In this document: in pieces, positions 8,856 to 18,115 of the stretch | Position numbering within the stretch: position 1 is the stretch's first letter | Layout of the letters: each line of letters starts with the position of its first letter | Source: Verrucomicrobia bacterium UBA1200 | Lineage (GTDB): Bacteria; Verrucomicrobiota; Kiritimatiellia; RFP12; UBA1067 | NCBI GenBank assembly: GCA_002309765.1 | Contig: DBXY01000001.1 | Coordinates: 2,206 to 53,131, forward strand | DNA length: 50,926 bases | Direction: 5' to 3' | Notes under the pieces: generated by a model | Told to the model about the DNA's origin: nothing | What the model saw: only the letters and a program-made list of their open reading frames with translations | Databases searched by the model: none | Position numbers and translations under genes: made by a program

Positions 8856-10118
8856 ATGAAAAAGATGCTTTTGAGTGTGGTGATAGGGGCGTTTTTGGCA
8901 TCGGTCGCCAATGCGCGGGATTTTACGGTTGACGGAGATGGCGCGGCGATTCAGAAGGCGATTGACGCGGCAGCGGCGGAAGGCGGCGGTCGGGTGGTAG
9001 TCCTGCCCGGGACGCATCAAAGTGGTTCGTTGCGGCTCCGCAGCCATGTAGAGTTGCATCTAAAAAAAGATGCGGTGATACTTGGGGGAAAACGTGTCGA
9101 GTACTATACGGATTTCCCGCGCGAAGTTTGTTCCGTATCTCCCGAAAACTCCTATAAGGTGTTCCTTCAGGCGTGGGATGCCGAGGATATCGCCATCACC
9201 GGGGAAGGCATGATCGATGGCCAGGGGCCGGCGTTCTATGACCGCAAGCCGCCGAACGGGCATTGGCCGAAACCTAAAATCCAACGCCCGCTCATGGTCC
9301 AGTTCGTACGATGCCGGGGTGTCCGGTTAGAGGACGTGACGTTCAAAGATAGCCCGATGTGGACTATGTTCATCCGTCTATGCGAAGACATCAAGGTGGA
9401 CGGAATCACTGTGATCGGCGACCAGCGGATGATCAACAACGATGGTATCGATTTTGACGGATGCCGGCATGTGCGAGTTGGCAATTCCCGTTTCAAAACC
9501 GGCGATGATTGTCTTATTCTGCGGGCGATGCGCGAGGAACCGGAAGAGAAAATCGTTTGCGAAGACGTGGTGGTATCGAATTGCGTACTAAACAGTACCT
9601 GCCAGACAATCCGCATGGGGTGTTCATCAGATGACGTGATTCGTAACGCACTTTTCAAAGACATCAAGGGATCGGGATGGAACGGCATCTTTTTCGATTA
9701 CCCTGTACGCTATCTCCGTCCATACGATGAGGGCTACATGGACATTTCCAACATCGTTTTTGACGGTTATGAGGGTACGCACACTGGTAGCGCCATACAG
9801 ATTGTTGCCGGTCCGGGCGTGAAAATCCGTGGTGTACGGGATGTCACGTTCCGTAATATCAACGTCAAGAGCGCCAAGCCGCTCCGTTTTGTCGGCAACG
9901 CCGATTCCGTTCTAACCTCTGTCACGCTTGAAAATGTAATCGCCGAGGTGGAGAATGAAAAACGCTTCGAGGCAGTGGCGACCGAACCGCTTATCATTCG
10001 CAACTGCGTGTTCAATGGCGAAAAGATTCCCGACGAAAAACTCGTCACACCGCGCGGCGAACGCAAACCGCTTATCCGACAAGCGGGAGTTTCGTGGGAA
10101 ACGGCAAAGCAAAAGTAG
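8856..10118 (+). CDS. Secreted GH28-like beta-helix protein (polygalacturonase family)
   Basis: 420 residues; signal peptide in the first 20 or so. AAAGGGGAA upstream favours ATG 8856 over the adjacent ATG 8853 or a TTG at 8835. The body is a right-handed beta-helix with the pectate-lyase-like opening (GDGAAIQKAIDAA), IDGQGPAFYD, NNDGIDFDGC (about 194-203; N and D of the NTD motif) and TGDDCLI (about 215-221; the DD pair). The catalytic GHG histidine motif expected soon after is not present: the equivalent place reads STCQTIRMG. It may belong to a divergent GH28 subgroup or have altered chemistry. An AT-rich inverted repeat (8789-8814) precedes it but lacks a T-tract. Confidence 0.75.
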   Translation: MKKMLLSVVIGAFLASVANARDFTVDGDGAAIQKAIDAAAAEGGGRVVVLPGTHQSGSLRLRSHVELHLKKDAVILGGKRVEYYTDFPREVCSVSPENSYKVFLQAWDAEDIAITGEGMIDGQGPAFYDRKPPNGHWPKPKIQRPLMVQFVRCRGVRLEDVTFKDSPMWTMFIRLCEDIKVDGITVIGDQRMINNDGIDFDGCRHVRVGNSRFKTGDDCLILRAMREEPEEKIVCEDVVVSNCVLNSTCQTIRMGCSSDDVIRNALFKDIKGSGWNGIFFDYPVRYLRPYDEGYMDISNIVFDGYEGTHTGSAIQIVAGPGVKIRGVRDVTFRNINVKSAKPLRFVGNADSVLTSVTLENVIAEVENEKRFEAVATEPLIIRNCVFNGEKIPDEKLVTPRGERKPLIRQAGVSWETAKQK

Positions 10119-10124
10119 GAGTTG

Positions 10125-10172
10125 GGTGGTTAGGTGGTTGGGTGGTGCGGTGGTTAGGTGGTTGGGTGGTGC
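10125..10172 (+). repeat. GGTGGTNN octamer array (6 units as two 24-bp blocks)
   Basis: The order GGTGGTTA, GGTGGTTG, GGTGGTGC occurs twice in succession. This is the longest array of the family in the window and is strongly G-rich on the + strand. It sits just after a stop codon and before the promoter of the next gene. Confidence 0.85.
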
Positions 10173-10193
10173 GCGAGGTGGCCCGATAAACGC

Positions 10194-10222
10194 TTGATTT
10201 CGATGAAGAGAGTCGGTATAAT
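10194..10222 (+). promoter_or_regulatory. Sigma70-type promoter for the discoidin-repeat gene
   Basis: TTGATT (10194-10199) and TATAAT (10217-10222) are separated by exactly 17 bp. The start codon is 62 bases downstream. Confidence 0.75.
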
Positions 10223-10284
10223 AATCCTCCATACAGTTTTGAAAGGTTGTACTTTGTACTTGTAAAATTGAAAAGGACTGGACA

Positions 10285-13200
10285 ATGATGTACTATAGAT
10301 TGGCGAAGGAACTGGTTGCTTCGGCAGTTGCCGCTGTGGTCTTGTCGTCGTATGCGGCCGACCGCACAATCAGTGCGAACTACACTCTTACCGCTGACGA
10401 GACGGTTGATGGTGTACTAACCGTCGCAAGCGGCGTGACGGTCGATCTCAACGGACACAACCTCACCGTTAAGGGGCTTGCCGGCGGCGGAAAGATCTTA
10501 TACGGTGCTACCGACCTCACCTCCCCAGATCCAAACGGCGAGCGCGTGAGCTGGACTACATCCGTTGGCGCACAGGATGCGCTCAACGGCGGTTCTCCGA
10601 TCAACCTCTTCAACAACAACTATGTGCGCAACGGTACGGTAAACAGTCAGAGAATCCTTGTGGCCGTATCAAAACTCCCCCTTGCCGTCACTTACGATTT
10701 CGGCGAGAATACGCCGCAAAGGGTTGACATGTACAAGGTTTACTGCGGTCCATACAACTCGAATCAATACAACGGGCGCAGTCCGAAGGTGTGGACGCTG
10801 GAAGGTTCGAACGACAAGACCGCTTGGACAACTTTAGATTCGCGTAACTCCGAGACCGGATGGCCGTCTACTCAAGAGACGCGTACCTACACGTTTGATA
10901 ACGCTGCAACCTACCGCTATTACCGCATCACCTTTAAGGTATCTAGCGTCAACGATTGGCTCGAATGTGTACAGCTCGAATATTTCGACACTTCTGCCGT
11001 TCCGGAGACGCCGGCGGAGTTGCATGTCGTCGTTCCCGAAGGCACGTCCGTTACCAACGCCACGGTAGCCATTGACGGCAGCGTTCGCTTAGTGAAGGAA
11101 GGGGCAGGCGAGTTCGTGGCTATGATGCCGAACCAGATGTATTCTGGCGGCACCCGCATCGCGGCTGGCACGCTGAAGGCTGTGTCGAGTATTGATCGTC
11201 ACCTTGGTGTCGAAGATTCCATCATTCAGATTGATGCCGGAGCGACGTATGACTTCAACGGCGCGAACTCGGCATACATCTACCGATTCGTCATGAATGG
11301 CGGTACGTTGACGAATACGGGTGCCAACTTTAATGATGGAAATGCCCAAATCGGGAACATGACACTCATTGCGGATTCTTATCTTATTTCGGAAAAGGCG
11401 CTTGGATTCCGCATGGCGAACGACGCCCTTGTCCCGGTCGATCTTGGCGGCCATGTGTTTGATGTGACGCATAACAATACTTTCTGGGTCATCAACGCCA
11501 ACTTCACGAATGGAACTGTCCGCGTTGCCGGTCCTGGCGGAGGTATCGTGTTCAGGAAAAAGCCGAGCTATGCGGCAACGGCGTCTTTCGATCTGGCGGT
11601 GGCCATCGGCCTTTACGATGACGCTGTCGTAAAAAATCTTACGTTGCGGAGTGCTACTACCGGTTCGACCGTAAACACCGCGACTGGCGAGTTCAAGGTC
11701 CTTGGAACGTTCAAAACTGAGACGGCGAACTTTCCGTTCGTGAAAATGATGGATGGCTCGACGCTTGATCTAAAAGCCCAAGCGGGAACATTTGATGCGG
11801 TCAGCACCTGTATCAACGTCAACGGATACAAGGTGCGGTTCGATGCCGGCGCGACAGTGACAATCGACATCGCGGGACGTACTCCCGCCATTGGCGACTG
11901 TTTGATTTCGTGGGACGAAATGCCGGATAACGTCACATTCCAATTTGATGACGCAACGGCGGCAGAAGGTGTTTCTCCCATCGTCACGGAGCGCGGCCTC
12001 TTCTATGGTTATGTCGCGAGCGCGGTCGAATGGGCGTGGTGGACAAACGGCGTTGGCGACGGAGACTTGACGAATCCGCAGAACTGGATATGCAAGAACG
12101 CGGGCGGTGAAGTGGTGGAGAACGCGCTTCCCACCGCGACAACGCGCGTTTATCTTCCCGCGTCGCTCGACATGCAGATTCCTCCAGACAGTACCCTCGT
12201 CTGCGGCGTGTGCGTGATCTCGAACTGCACGCTCGCGGCGGACTGTGATCTGCGAGGTCTTGGTTCTTCTCTGCTGATCGCGGATGGCGCGACGGTCAAC
12301 CTTGCGGGGCATCGCCTTGATGTGACCGCATCCCAGCTTCTAGGCAACTTCACGGTTAAGGGTGACGATGTGGGCCATGATGCTGACCTTACTACTACTG
12401 ACGCTACACGCGTGTCCTCGCCGACAACGTTCCTCAGAGAGGGCATGACTGCTGCAAACCTCTTCAACAACAACTATGCCCGCGGGACTAGCGACGCAAT
12501 GCATCGCGTGATAGTCGAGAGGGTAAAGATGCCGCTAATTGCGACGTACGATTTTGGCGAAGGGCAGGGGAAGGTCGTCGATGCCTACAGGGTCTGGACC
12601 GGTCCGATCTCAGGTTACGGGAAGCGCTTGCCGCTGTCATGGAAGTTTGAAGGCTCCGATGACGGCGAGAACTGGACGCTGCTCGATTCGCGCTTTGCCG
12701 AGTCCGAATGGGGAGAGGCGAATGTGCATCGCACCTACACGTTTGCGAACGATACGGCGTACCGCCGCTACCGTATCACGATTGATGCGGCGCAGCCCAA
12801 TAACGACGGATACCTAGAACTCGTGCAGCTTGAATACTTCCATCTGAAGCCAACGCAGGGCGAGCTGCATATTGACACTGCGGGGTCTAGCGGAGCGCCG
12901 GAGCTAACCGGGCTGGTACTTGCGGGCAATATGCGCGTATTCGTTGAGGGGAACGGCAGCGTCAGGTTCACCAAGACCGGACAGACCTATGTCGGCGGCA
13001 TTGAAATCTGCGGCGGCACGTGCCTCGCAGGAATCGGCACGACATCGCTCCTGAACACGGACATCTTTGGCGAGAAGGGAAGCGAAGTGATGGTGCGCGG
13101 CAACGGTTCGGGAACTGCGAGCGCGGAAAGCGGCGTGATTGACTTTGGAACCCGGACGAACTACACCGGCTATGCGTACGTACTTTCCGGCGGAACGATT

Positions 13201-13941
13201 CAGAACTCCTGCGACGGAACGGTTACGCAACTGCGTCTCGACGCGGATTCGTACATGAAGGTCACAACCGCGATAGGTTCGGGCTGGAAGGCGGGAATCG
13301 GAAGAGCGGCTAGTCCTTCCCATGCCGACTTGGGCGGACATGAACTCTCCGTCACGGTGGCGAGTGGCAGACAGTTCGCGCTTTTTGGCGCTACGCTCGA
13401 AAACGGTAGCGTGTATGTGAAAAGCGGCGGGTGGTTCGCTGTCACAAACAATGTTGTCGCAACGAACAACGTTTCAATCAAAGTGAATTGCGCGACCGAC
13501 ATTTCGGGCCAGCTTGCCGTGACCGACCTCACCAGTTTTGTGAACAACGCCAACTACAACGTGGGTGCCGGGGTGATTGATATCTATGGAACTTTCAGTA
13601 CGAAATATCGGTTTTTCCATGGCATTCTGCTGCGTGACGGCGCAACAATCGATCTCGCCACCGATTATGCGTCTTCTGATCCGCTGCCTACGGTCGCCCT
13701 TTTCGCTGCATCGACCACTGGCGACAAGACAATGCGTTTTGAACCCGGTGCGGAAATCGGCATTATTCTCGGAGGACGCAAGATCGAGAAGGGGGTGCCG
13801 ATAATCTCTTGGACGGAGGATACGAAACCGGACGCGACAGTGAAGTTCGTTTCACGCGACGTAGGACGCAACATCAGATATGTCGCAAAGGAAGACGGCC
13901 TCTACACAGAACCGAACGGGCTTATGATCATCGTCAAGTGA
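10285..13941 (+). CDS. Large secreted surface protein with two discoidin-like domains and autotransporter-type beta repeats
   Basis: 1218 residues with an N-terminal signal peptide (about 1-25). It is built as two similar halves. Each has a discoidin/F5-8C-like domain (about 78-233 and 702-851) with the shared features NLFNNNY, a YDFGE strand, YRYYRIT or YRRYRIT, and an ending VQLEYF. Each is followed by glycine-rich stretches such as GGTRIAAGTLKA and GGIEICGGTCLA, which resemble autotransporter-associated beta repeats. No C-terminal beta-barrel, PEP-CTERM or LPXTG signal is visible; the chain ends in a short hydrophobic strand and lysine. Likely binds glycans at the cell surface or outside. 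It has its own strong promoter. No catalytic residues were recognised. Confidence 0.7.
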   Translation: MMYYRLAKELVASAVAAVVLSSYAADRTISANYTLTADETVDGVLTVASGVTVDLNGHNLTVKGLAGGGKILYGATDLTSPDPNGERVSWTTSVGAQDALNGGSPINLFNNNYVRNGTVNSQRILVAVSKLPLAVTYDFGENTPQRVDMYKVYCGPYNSNQYNGRSPKVWTLEGSNDKTAWTTLDSRNSETGWPSTQETRTYTFDNAATYRYYRITFKVSSVNDWLECVQLEYFDTSAVPETPAELHVVVPEGTSVTNATVAIDGSVRLVKEGAGEFVAMMPNQMYSGGTRIAAGTLKAVSSIDRHLGVEDSIIQIDAGATYDFNGANSAYIYRFVMNGGTLTNTGANFNDGNAQIGNMTLIADSYLISEKALGFRMANDALVPVDLGGHVFDVTHNNTFWVINANFTNGTVRVAGPGGGIVFRKKPSYAATASFDLAVAIGLYDDAVVKNLTLRSATTGSTVNTATGEFKVLGTFKTETANFPFVKMMDGSTLDLKAQAGTFDAVSTCINVNGYKVRFDAGATVTIDIAGRTPAIGDCLISWDEMPDNVTFQFDDATAAEGVSPIVTERGLFYGYVASAVEWAWWTNGVGDGDLTNPQNWICKNAGGEVVENALPTATTRVYLPASLDMQIPPDSTLVCGVCVISNCTLAADCDLRGLGSSLLIADGATVNLAGHRLDVTASQLLGNFTVKGDDVGHDADLTTTDATRVSSPTTFLREGMTAANLFNNNYARGTSDAMHRVIVERVKMPLIATYDFGEGQGKVVDAYRVWTGPISGYGKRLPLSWKFEGSDDGENWTLLDSRFAESEWGEANVHRTYTFANDTAYRRYRITIDAAQPNNDGYLELVQLEYFHLKPTQGELHIDTAGSSGAPELTGLVLAGNMRVFVEGNGSVRFTKTGQTYVGGIEICGGTCLAGIGTTSLLNTDIFGEKGSEVMVRGNGSGTASAESGVIDFGTRTNYTGYAYVLSGGTIQNSCDGTVTQLRLDADSYMKVTTAIGSGWKAGIGRAASPSHADLGGHELSVTVASGRQFALFGATLENGSVYVKSGGWFAVTNNVVATNNVSIKVNCATDISGQLAVTDLTSFVNNANYNVGAGVIDIYGTFSTKYRFFHGILLRDGATIDLATDYASSDPLPTVALFAASTTGDKTMRFEPGAEIGIILGGRKIEKGVPIISWTEDTKPDATVKFVSRDVGRNIRYVAKEDGLYTEPNGLMIIVK

Positions 13942-13972
13942 CGAGTCACGGGAACGCTTTCTGGAAAGTGCA

Positions 13973-16675
13973 ATGGCAGCAGAAAAATCAATCGGCGTAA
14001 AGCAGTACGTGTTACGAACGGTATTGTTGGTCGCGCTGTTGTGCATGCCGACGGTGGCGTTTTGCGTAAACCCGGACTTTCCAAACCTTCAAGAGGTGAT
14101 CATTGTCTCGAAATGCCACCTTGACGCTGGCTATACCATGCCGGTACCGAAACTGCAGGAGAAGATCAGATCGGTTGATTCCGTCAAGGCGCTCGCCCTT
14201 TTCGACGCTGATCGCGACAAGCCCACCGACCAGCGCTTTTGCTGGACGTTTCCCGTATGGTCGATGGAGACGGCACTAGACGCGTCTCAGGGCGGAGAGC
14301 GCCGTTCCCGACTAGAGGCGGCAGTGCGCGAAGGCCGGTTCATGTGGCACGCGATGCCGTTCACTATTCAGACGGAGACGTCGGACCTAGAGGAGCTGGT
14401 TCGTATCATTGGTCGTTCTTCCGCCATGTCGCGCCGGTTCGGCAGGCCGCTTTCCCGTTGGGCGAAGCAGACCGATGTACCGGATCAGGCGTGGGCGCTT
14501 CCCACCGTTCTAGCCCATTCGGGCGTGAAGTTCCTGCACCTCGGCATCAACGGTTGCAGCAAGCCCGTGCAGGTGACCAACAAGATGCCGACGCTGTGTT
14601 GGTGGGAAGGCCCAGATGGCTCTCGCATCCTCCTCGGCACCTCGCCGCAGTATGGCTGGAAAAGTATTCGACCGCCAAAAGGATGGAAATATAGCAAGTG
14701 GCTTGCGATATTCGTTGGTGGCGACAACGCCGGGCTTCCGTCGAAAGATGATATTGACCTAATTTTCGCGAAGGCGGAGAAGACGCTTCCTGGGGTGCGT
14801 GTGCGTTTCGGCAACCCCGATGAATTCGTAGATGCGGTTTTGGCGGAAGAGCGGGATAATCCGTCGTTGCCGGTTGTGCGCGGAGATATGCCCGATACCT
14901 GGATACACGGCGCGATGTCCACGCCCGAAGCGACCGCGATCCACCGACGCGCCATTGGCGATCTAATCACGCTTGGACAGCTTGACACCACTTTGCGAGC
15001 GTTTGGGCTTGATGCGGGCGACGTGGCGGAACGGCTCGAAGACGCCTGGCGCAACGCGGGAATGTACTCCGAGCACACCTGGGGGCATCGCGGGCACCCG
15101 GTGCGCGGCGCGAAGCTATACGACGGAAACTTTTCCAGTCGCTACGAGGCAGGGGAATATAAGTGGTTTGACGATACTTTTGAATATCATGCTGACTACG
15201 CGAGATGCGCGTATGCGACGGCGTTGGACGGAATTGCCGCGAGGATGTCAGTTCTTGCGCGGAACGTTTCGGTGGATGGCCCACGCGTTGTCATATTCAA
15301 TCCGCTTCCATACGGGCGCGACACCGAGGTGGAGGTGGAGATGCCGGTCGGATTCACCGTGCCTGGCGGTGTCCGCAACGGCGACAAGGTGAAATTTTTC
15401 GCGAAGGGGCTACCTGCGGGTGGATACAAGACGTTGGCGGTGGTTAAGGATGATTCAAACATTGGGGCACTGAGACGCAGCGATGGTAGATCGGGCGGTT
15501 CACTGCCCGATGTACTGAATACTCGCCATTTCACCGTCAAGTTTAACCTAGAAAAGGGTGGTATCTCGTCACTTGTGGAGAACGCCACCGGGCGAGAACT
15601 CGTGAAGCAGGGTGACCATGTTTTGGGGCAGTTTTTGCACGAACGGTTTAGTACAAATGAAGTTAGGCGATTCCGTGCCGCATACGATACGCGCCAGCCG
15701 AATGACGGTTTTGGCAAGCCGGGTATGCCGGACGCGGAGAAATCGCCTTACGCCGCGATGACGCCGAAAGGATGGGCTGCACATTGGGTTCGCAACACAC
15801 TTGGGGATGAGGTCATCCTACGTCTGTCAGATACGCTTGGTTTAGCGAAGGGGTATGAGATCAAGTTCTCGTTCCCGAACGCGTCAGCGTATGTGGATAT
15901 TTCTTGGACGGTCATTGGCAAGACTCCCGATCCGATTCCTGAGGGCGGATGGTTGTGTCTGCCGTTTAACGTGGATCATCCTTTGTTCCGCGTTGGCCGC
16001 ATCGGTGCAACAATTGATCCCTCGAAGGATATTGTTTTCGGCGCTAACCGGAGTCTCATCACCGCAGACCGCGCCGTGACGGTGAGGGCGAGTACGAACG
16101 GAGCCGGAGTTGCGGTGGCATCGGTCGATCTTCCGCTTTGGAGCCTTGGTAAGCCGGGGCTTTGGCGCTATGAGCCGGACTACGTGCCGACGGATTCTGA
16201 GGTCTTCGCGAACCTCTACAACAATATGTGGAGCACAAATTATCCGCTTTGGATTCCGGGATCGTGGACGGCGACGCTGCGAGTCTATCCCGTATCGGAA
16301 GGCGCGGACGAAGAACAGGCGGTGTTCACGCCGGCTTGGGAGATGCATCAGCCCGCCGTAGCGGCTTTTGCGGACGGGAAGGGCGGTTCTACCGCGCCGG
16401 AGCAGACTGGGGTTGCACTCTCGCGCAAAGGCGTTCGCGTTACGGCGTTCTGTCCCAATCCAGATGGTGACGGCATAGTGTTGCGCGTGTGGGAGCAGAC
16501 CGGGAGGGGCGGTGATGTCACGGTTACGCTTCCCAAGGGGATGTCTGTGAAAGATGCCTTGCCGGTTAACCTTCGAGGTGAGCCGACGGGAGAACCGGTT
16601 GCGGTAAAGGATGACAGATTAACGTTCCCGCTCAAAGCTTGGGCGCCGGCGAGTTTCGTTCTTGGTTTCAAGTAG
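13973..16675 (+). CDS. Secreted GH38/DUF5054-like protein (alpha-mannosidase superfamily)
   Basis: 900 residues; a signal peptide lies at about 12-31. CHLDAGYT (H49, D51) matches the zinc-binding HxD motif of GH38-type barrels. KQTDVPDQAWALP (about 166-178, D168) sits where the family carries its TDVPGHT-like nucleophile region, and EHTWGHRGHP is the later barrel motif. The C-terminal half is a beta-sandwich, as in GH38 and DUF5054 proteins. The start is 31 bases after the previous stop, with GGAAAG upstream, so it is probably co-transcribed with the discoidin gene. Hydrolysis of an alpha-mannosidic or related bond is expected from the superfamily; the exact substrate is not known. Confidence 0.65.
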   Translation: MAAEKSIGVKQYVLRTVLLVALLCMPTVAFCVNPDFPNLQEVIIVSKCHLDAGYTMPVPKLQEKIRSVDSVKALALFDADRDKPTDQRFCWTFPVWSMETALDASQGGERRSRLEAAVREGRFMWHAMPFTIQTETSDLEELVRIIGRSSAMSRRFGRPLSRWAKQTDVPDQAWALPTVLAHSGVKFLHLGINGCSKPVQVTNKMPTLCWWEGPDGSRILLGTSPQYGWKSIRPPKGWKYSKWLAIFVGGDNAGLPSKDDIDLIFAKAEKTLPGVRVRFGNPDEFVDAVLAEERDNPSLPVVRGDMPDTWIHGAMSTPEATAIHRRAIGDLITLGQLDTTLRAFGLDAGDVAERLEDAWRNAGMYSEHTWGHRGHPVRGAKLYDGNFSSRYEAGEYKWFDDTFEYHADYARCAYATALDGIAARMSVLARNVSVDGPRVVIFNPLPYGRDTEVEVEMPVGFTVPGGVRNGDKVKFFAKGLPAGGYKTLAVVKDDSNIGALRRSDGRSGGSLPDVLNTRHFTVKFNLEKGGISSLVENATGRELVKQGDHVLGQFLHERFSTNEVRRFRAAYDTRQPNDGFGKPGMPDAEKSPYAAMTPKGWAAHWVRNTLGDEVILRLSDTLGLAKGYEIKFSFPNASAYVDISWTVIGKTPDPIPEGGWLCLPFNVDHPLFRVGRIGATIDPSKDIVFGANRSLITADRAVTVRASTNGAGVAVASVDLPLWSLGKPGLWRYEPDYVPTDSEVFANLYNNMWSTNYPLWIPGSWTATLRVYPVSEGADEEQAVFTPAWEMHQPAVAAFADGKGGSTAPEQTGVALSRKGVRVTAFCPNPDGDGIVLRVWEQTGRGGDVTVTLPKGMSVKDALPVNLRGEPTGEPVAVKDDRLTFPLKAWAPASFVLGFK

Positions 16676-16830
16676 AGATGTGAAAGGGTGTTGATTCTTC
16701 AAGGTGTGACGATATTGCCGGTGTCAGGGATAGGTCGAAAAATGTGCATATATGGTATGTATGCCAATAAACAGGTGAGGTTGTTCGTTTACCAATAAGT
16801 TGTCTTTGGGATTAAACCATGGAGAAAAGG

Positions 16831-18087
16831 ATGATCACAAAACGGATAATAGGTCTTTCGGGATTGGTGTGTCTTTTAACCGGATCGCTTCAGGCGGCGG
16901 ATGTCTATCGGTTCCGGGGGGAGAATGCCCAGGGAAAGTTTAACGAGACGGGGTTACTGAAGGCATGGCCGGAAACGGGGTTGGAGCCTAAATGGACCTA
17001 CACTGAGTTGGGCGCCGGCTGGGGAAGCGTGATTAAAGTCGCAGATCGGCTCTATGTGAGCGGACTTGATGCCGAGAACAACCGGATGGAATCTGTGACC
17101 TGCCTTGATCTCAACGGGAAGAAATTGTGGCAGGCGTCGGTCGGAAAGAACTGGCAGCAGAGTTTTCAGGCCGCCCGTACTACCCCGACCTACGAGGACG
17201 GCAAACTGGTTATGTTGACCGGGAGCGGGGTGATCGCCTGTTTGGACGCAAAAGAGGGAAAGAAGCTTTGGGACAAAGATCTGGCTCAGACCTACGAAAC
17301 CAAATTCGGCCCGTGGGGTATGGCGGAATCGCTTGTGGTGAAGGACGGAAAGGTCTTCGTCACCGTCTGCGGGCGGAAGGCATTGGCTGTCGCGCTGAAG
17401 ATGGAGGATGGATCGGTTGTCTGGGAAACCCCATCCAACAATGACCGTTGCGCCTATGTTTCACCCGCTTTCTGCGAAGACCAGCTGATTTTGATGACCG
17501 CGAAAAAAGTCACTGGCGTCAACCCCGCCACGGGCGAGGTCTACTGGGACACCGATTACGCCACCTACGCGCGACCTTCCCGCAGCCAGGGGATTAATTG
17601 CAATCCGCCGGTCGTCAAGGGTAACCGCTTTTTTGTCTCGGCGGGATACGACCAGGGCGGCGTGATGTACGAGCTGCTCCCGGATAAGAAGGGCGTCAAG
17701 ATGATCTGGAATAGCAAGGTGCTTGATCCGCACCATGACGGTATGGTCGAGGTGGACGGAAAAATCTACGGCTCCAATTGGATCAACAACGACTCGGGCA
17801 ACTGGGTCTGTCTGGACTGGGAGACCGGCAAGGTGATTTACGATCAACAGTGGGATCGCCTCGGCAAAGGTATCATCTTCTACGCCGACGGGATGCTCTA
17901 CATCTACGAAGAGAAGCGCGGGACGATTGCCCTTTTGAAGCCGGGTGACACTTTTGAAGTGGTCAGCCGCTTCCAGATCCGTTTTGGGGCCAGGGAGCAT
18001 TGGTCCCATCCGATTATCAGCGACGGCATTCTTTACATTCGCCGCGGCAATACGTTGGCGGTGTTCGACATCCGGGAAAAGAAGTGA
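16831..18087 (+). CDS. Exported PQQ-like beta-propeller protein A
   Basis: 418 residues with a signal peptide (about 1-22). ATG 16831 is chosen over ATG 16819 because GGAG lies exactly six bases before it. After VYRFRGENAQG the protein is a series of propeller blades, each with a G..LW or G..YW turn (GKKLWQ, GKKLWDK, GSVVWET, GEVYWDT), as in PQQ-like and quinoprotein-like folds. Cofactor-binding residues of true quinoprotein dehydrogenases are not recognisable, so redox activity is not shown. It is a paralogue of the next gene (same length and blade order) and opens the long redox/isoprenoid cluster. No convincing promoter was found in the 155 bases before it. Confidence 0.75.
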   Translation: MITKRIIGLSGLVCLLTGSLQAADVYRFRGENAQGKFNETGLLKAWPETGLEPKWTYTELGAGWGSVIKVADRLYVSGLDAENNRMESVTCLDLNGKKLWQASVGKNWQQSFQAARTTPTYEDGKLVMLTGSGVIACLDAKEGKKLWDKDLAQTYETKFGPWGMAESLVVKDGKVFVTVCGRKALAVALKMEDGSVVWETPSNNDRCAYVSPAFCEDQLILMTAKKVTGVNPATGEVYWDTDYATYARPSRSQGINCNPPVVKGNRFFVSAGYDQGGVMYELLPDKKGVKMIWNSKVLDPHHDGMVEVDGKIYGSNWINNDSGNWVCLDWETGKVIYDQQWDRLGKGIIFYADGMLYIYEEKRGTIALLKPGDTFEVVSRFQIRFGAREHWSHPIISDGILYIRRGNTLAVFDIREKK

Positions 18088-18115
18088 CGAAACGATACAA
18101 CAAACGAGGAAAACG

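Noticed and set aside
10125..10172. Repeat array as CRISPR
   Set aside because: Units are 8 bp and directly adjacent, with no spacers and no cas genes.
16745..16763. Imperfect palindrome (GCATA...TATGC) before the propeller A gene as an operator
   Set aside because: Only 7 of 8 arm positions match, the sequence is AT-rich, and no regulator or promoter is next to it.
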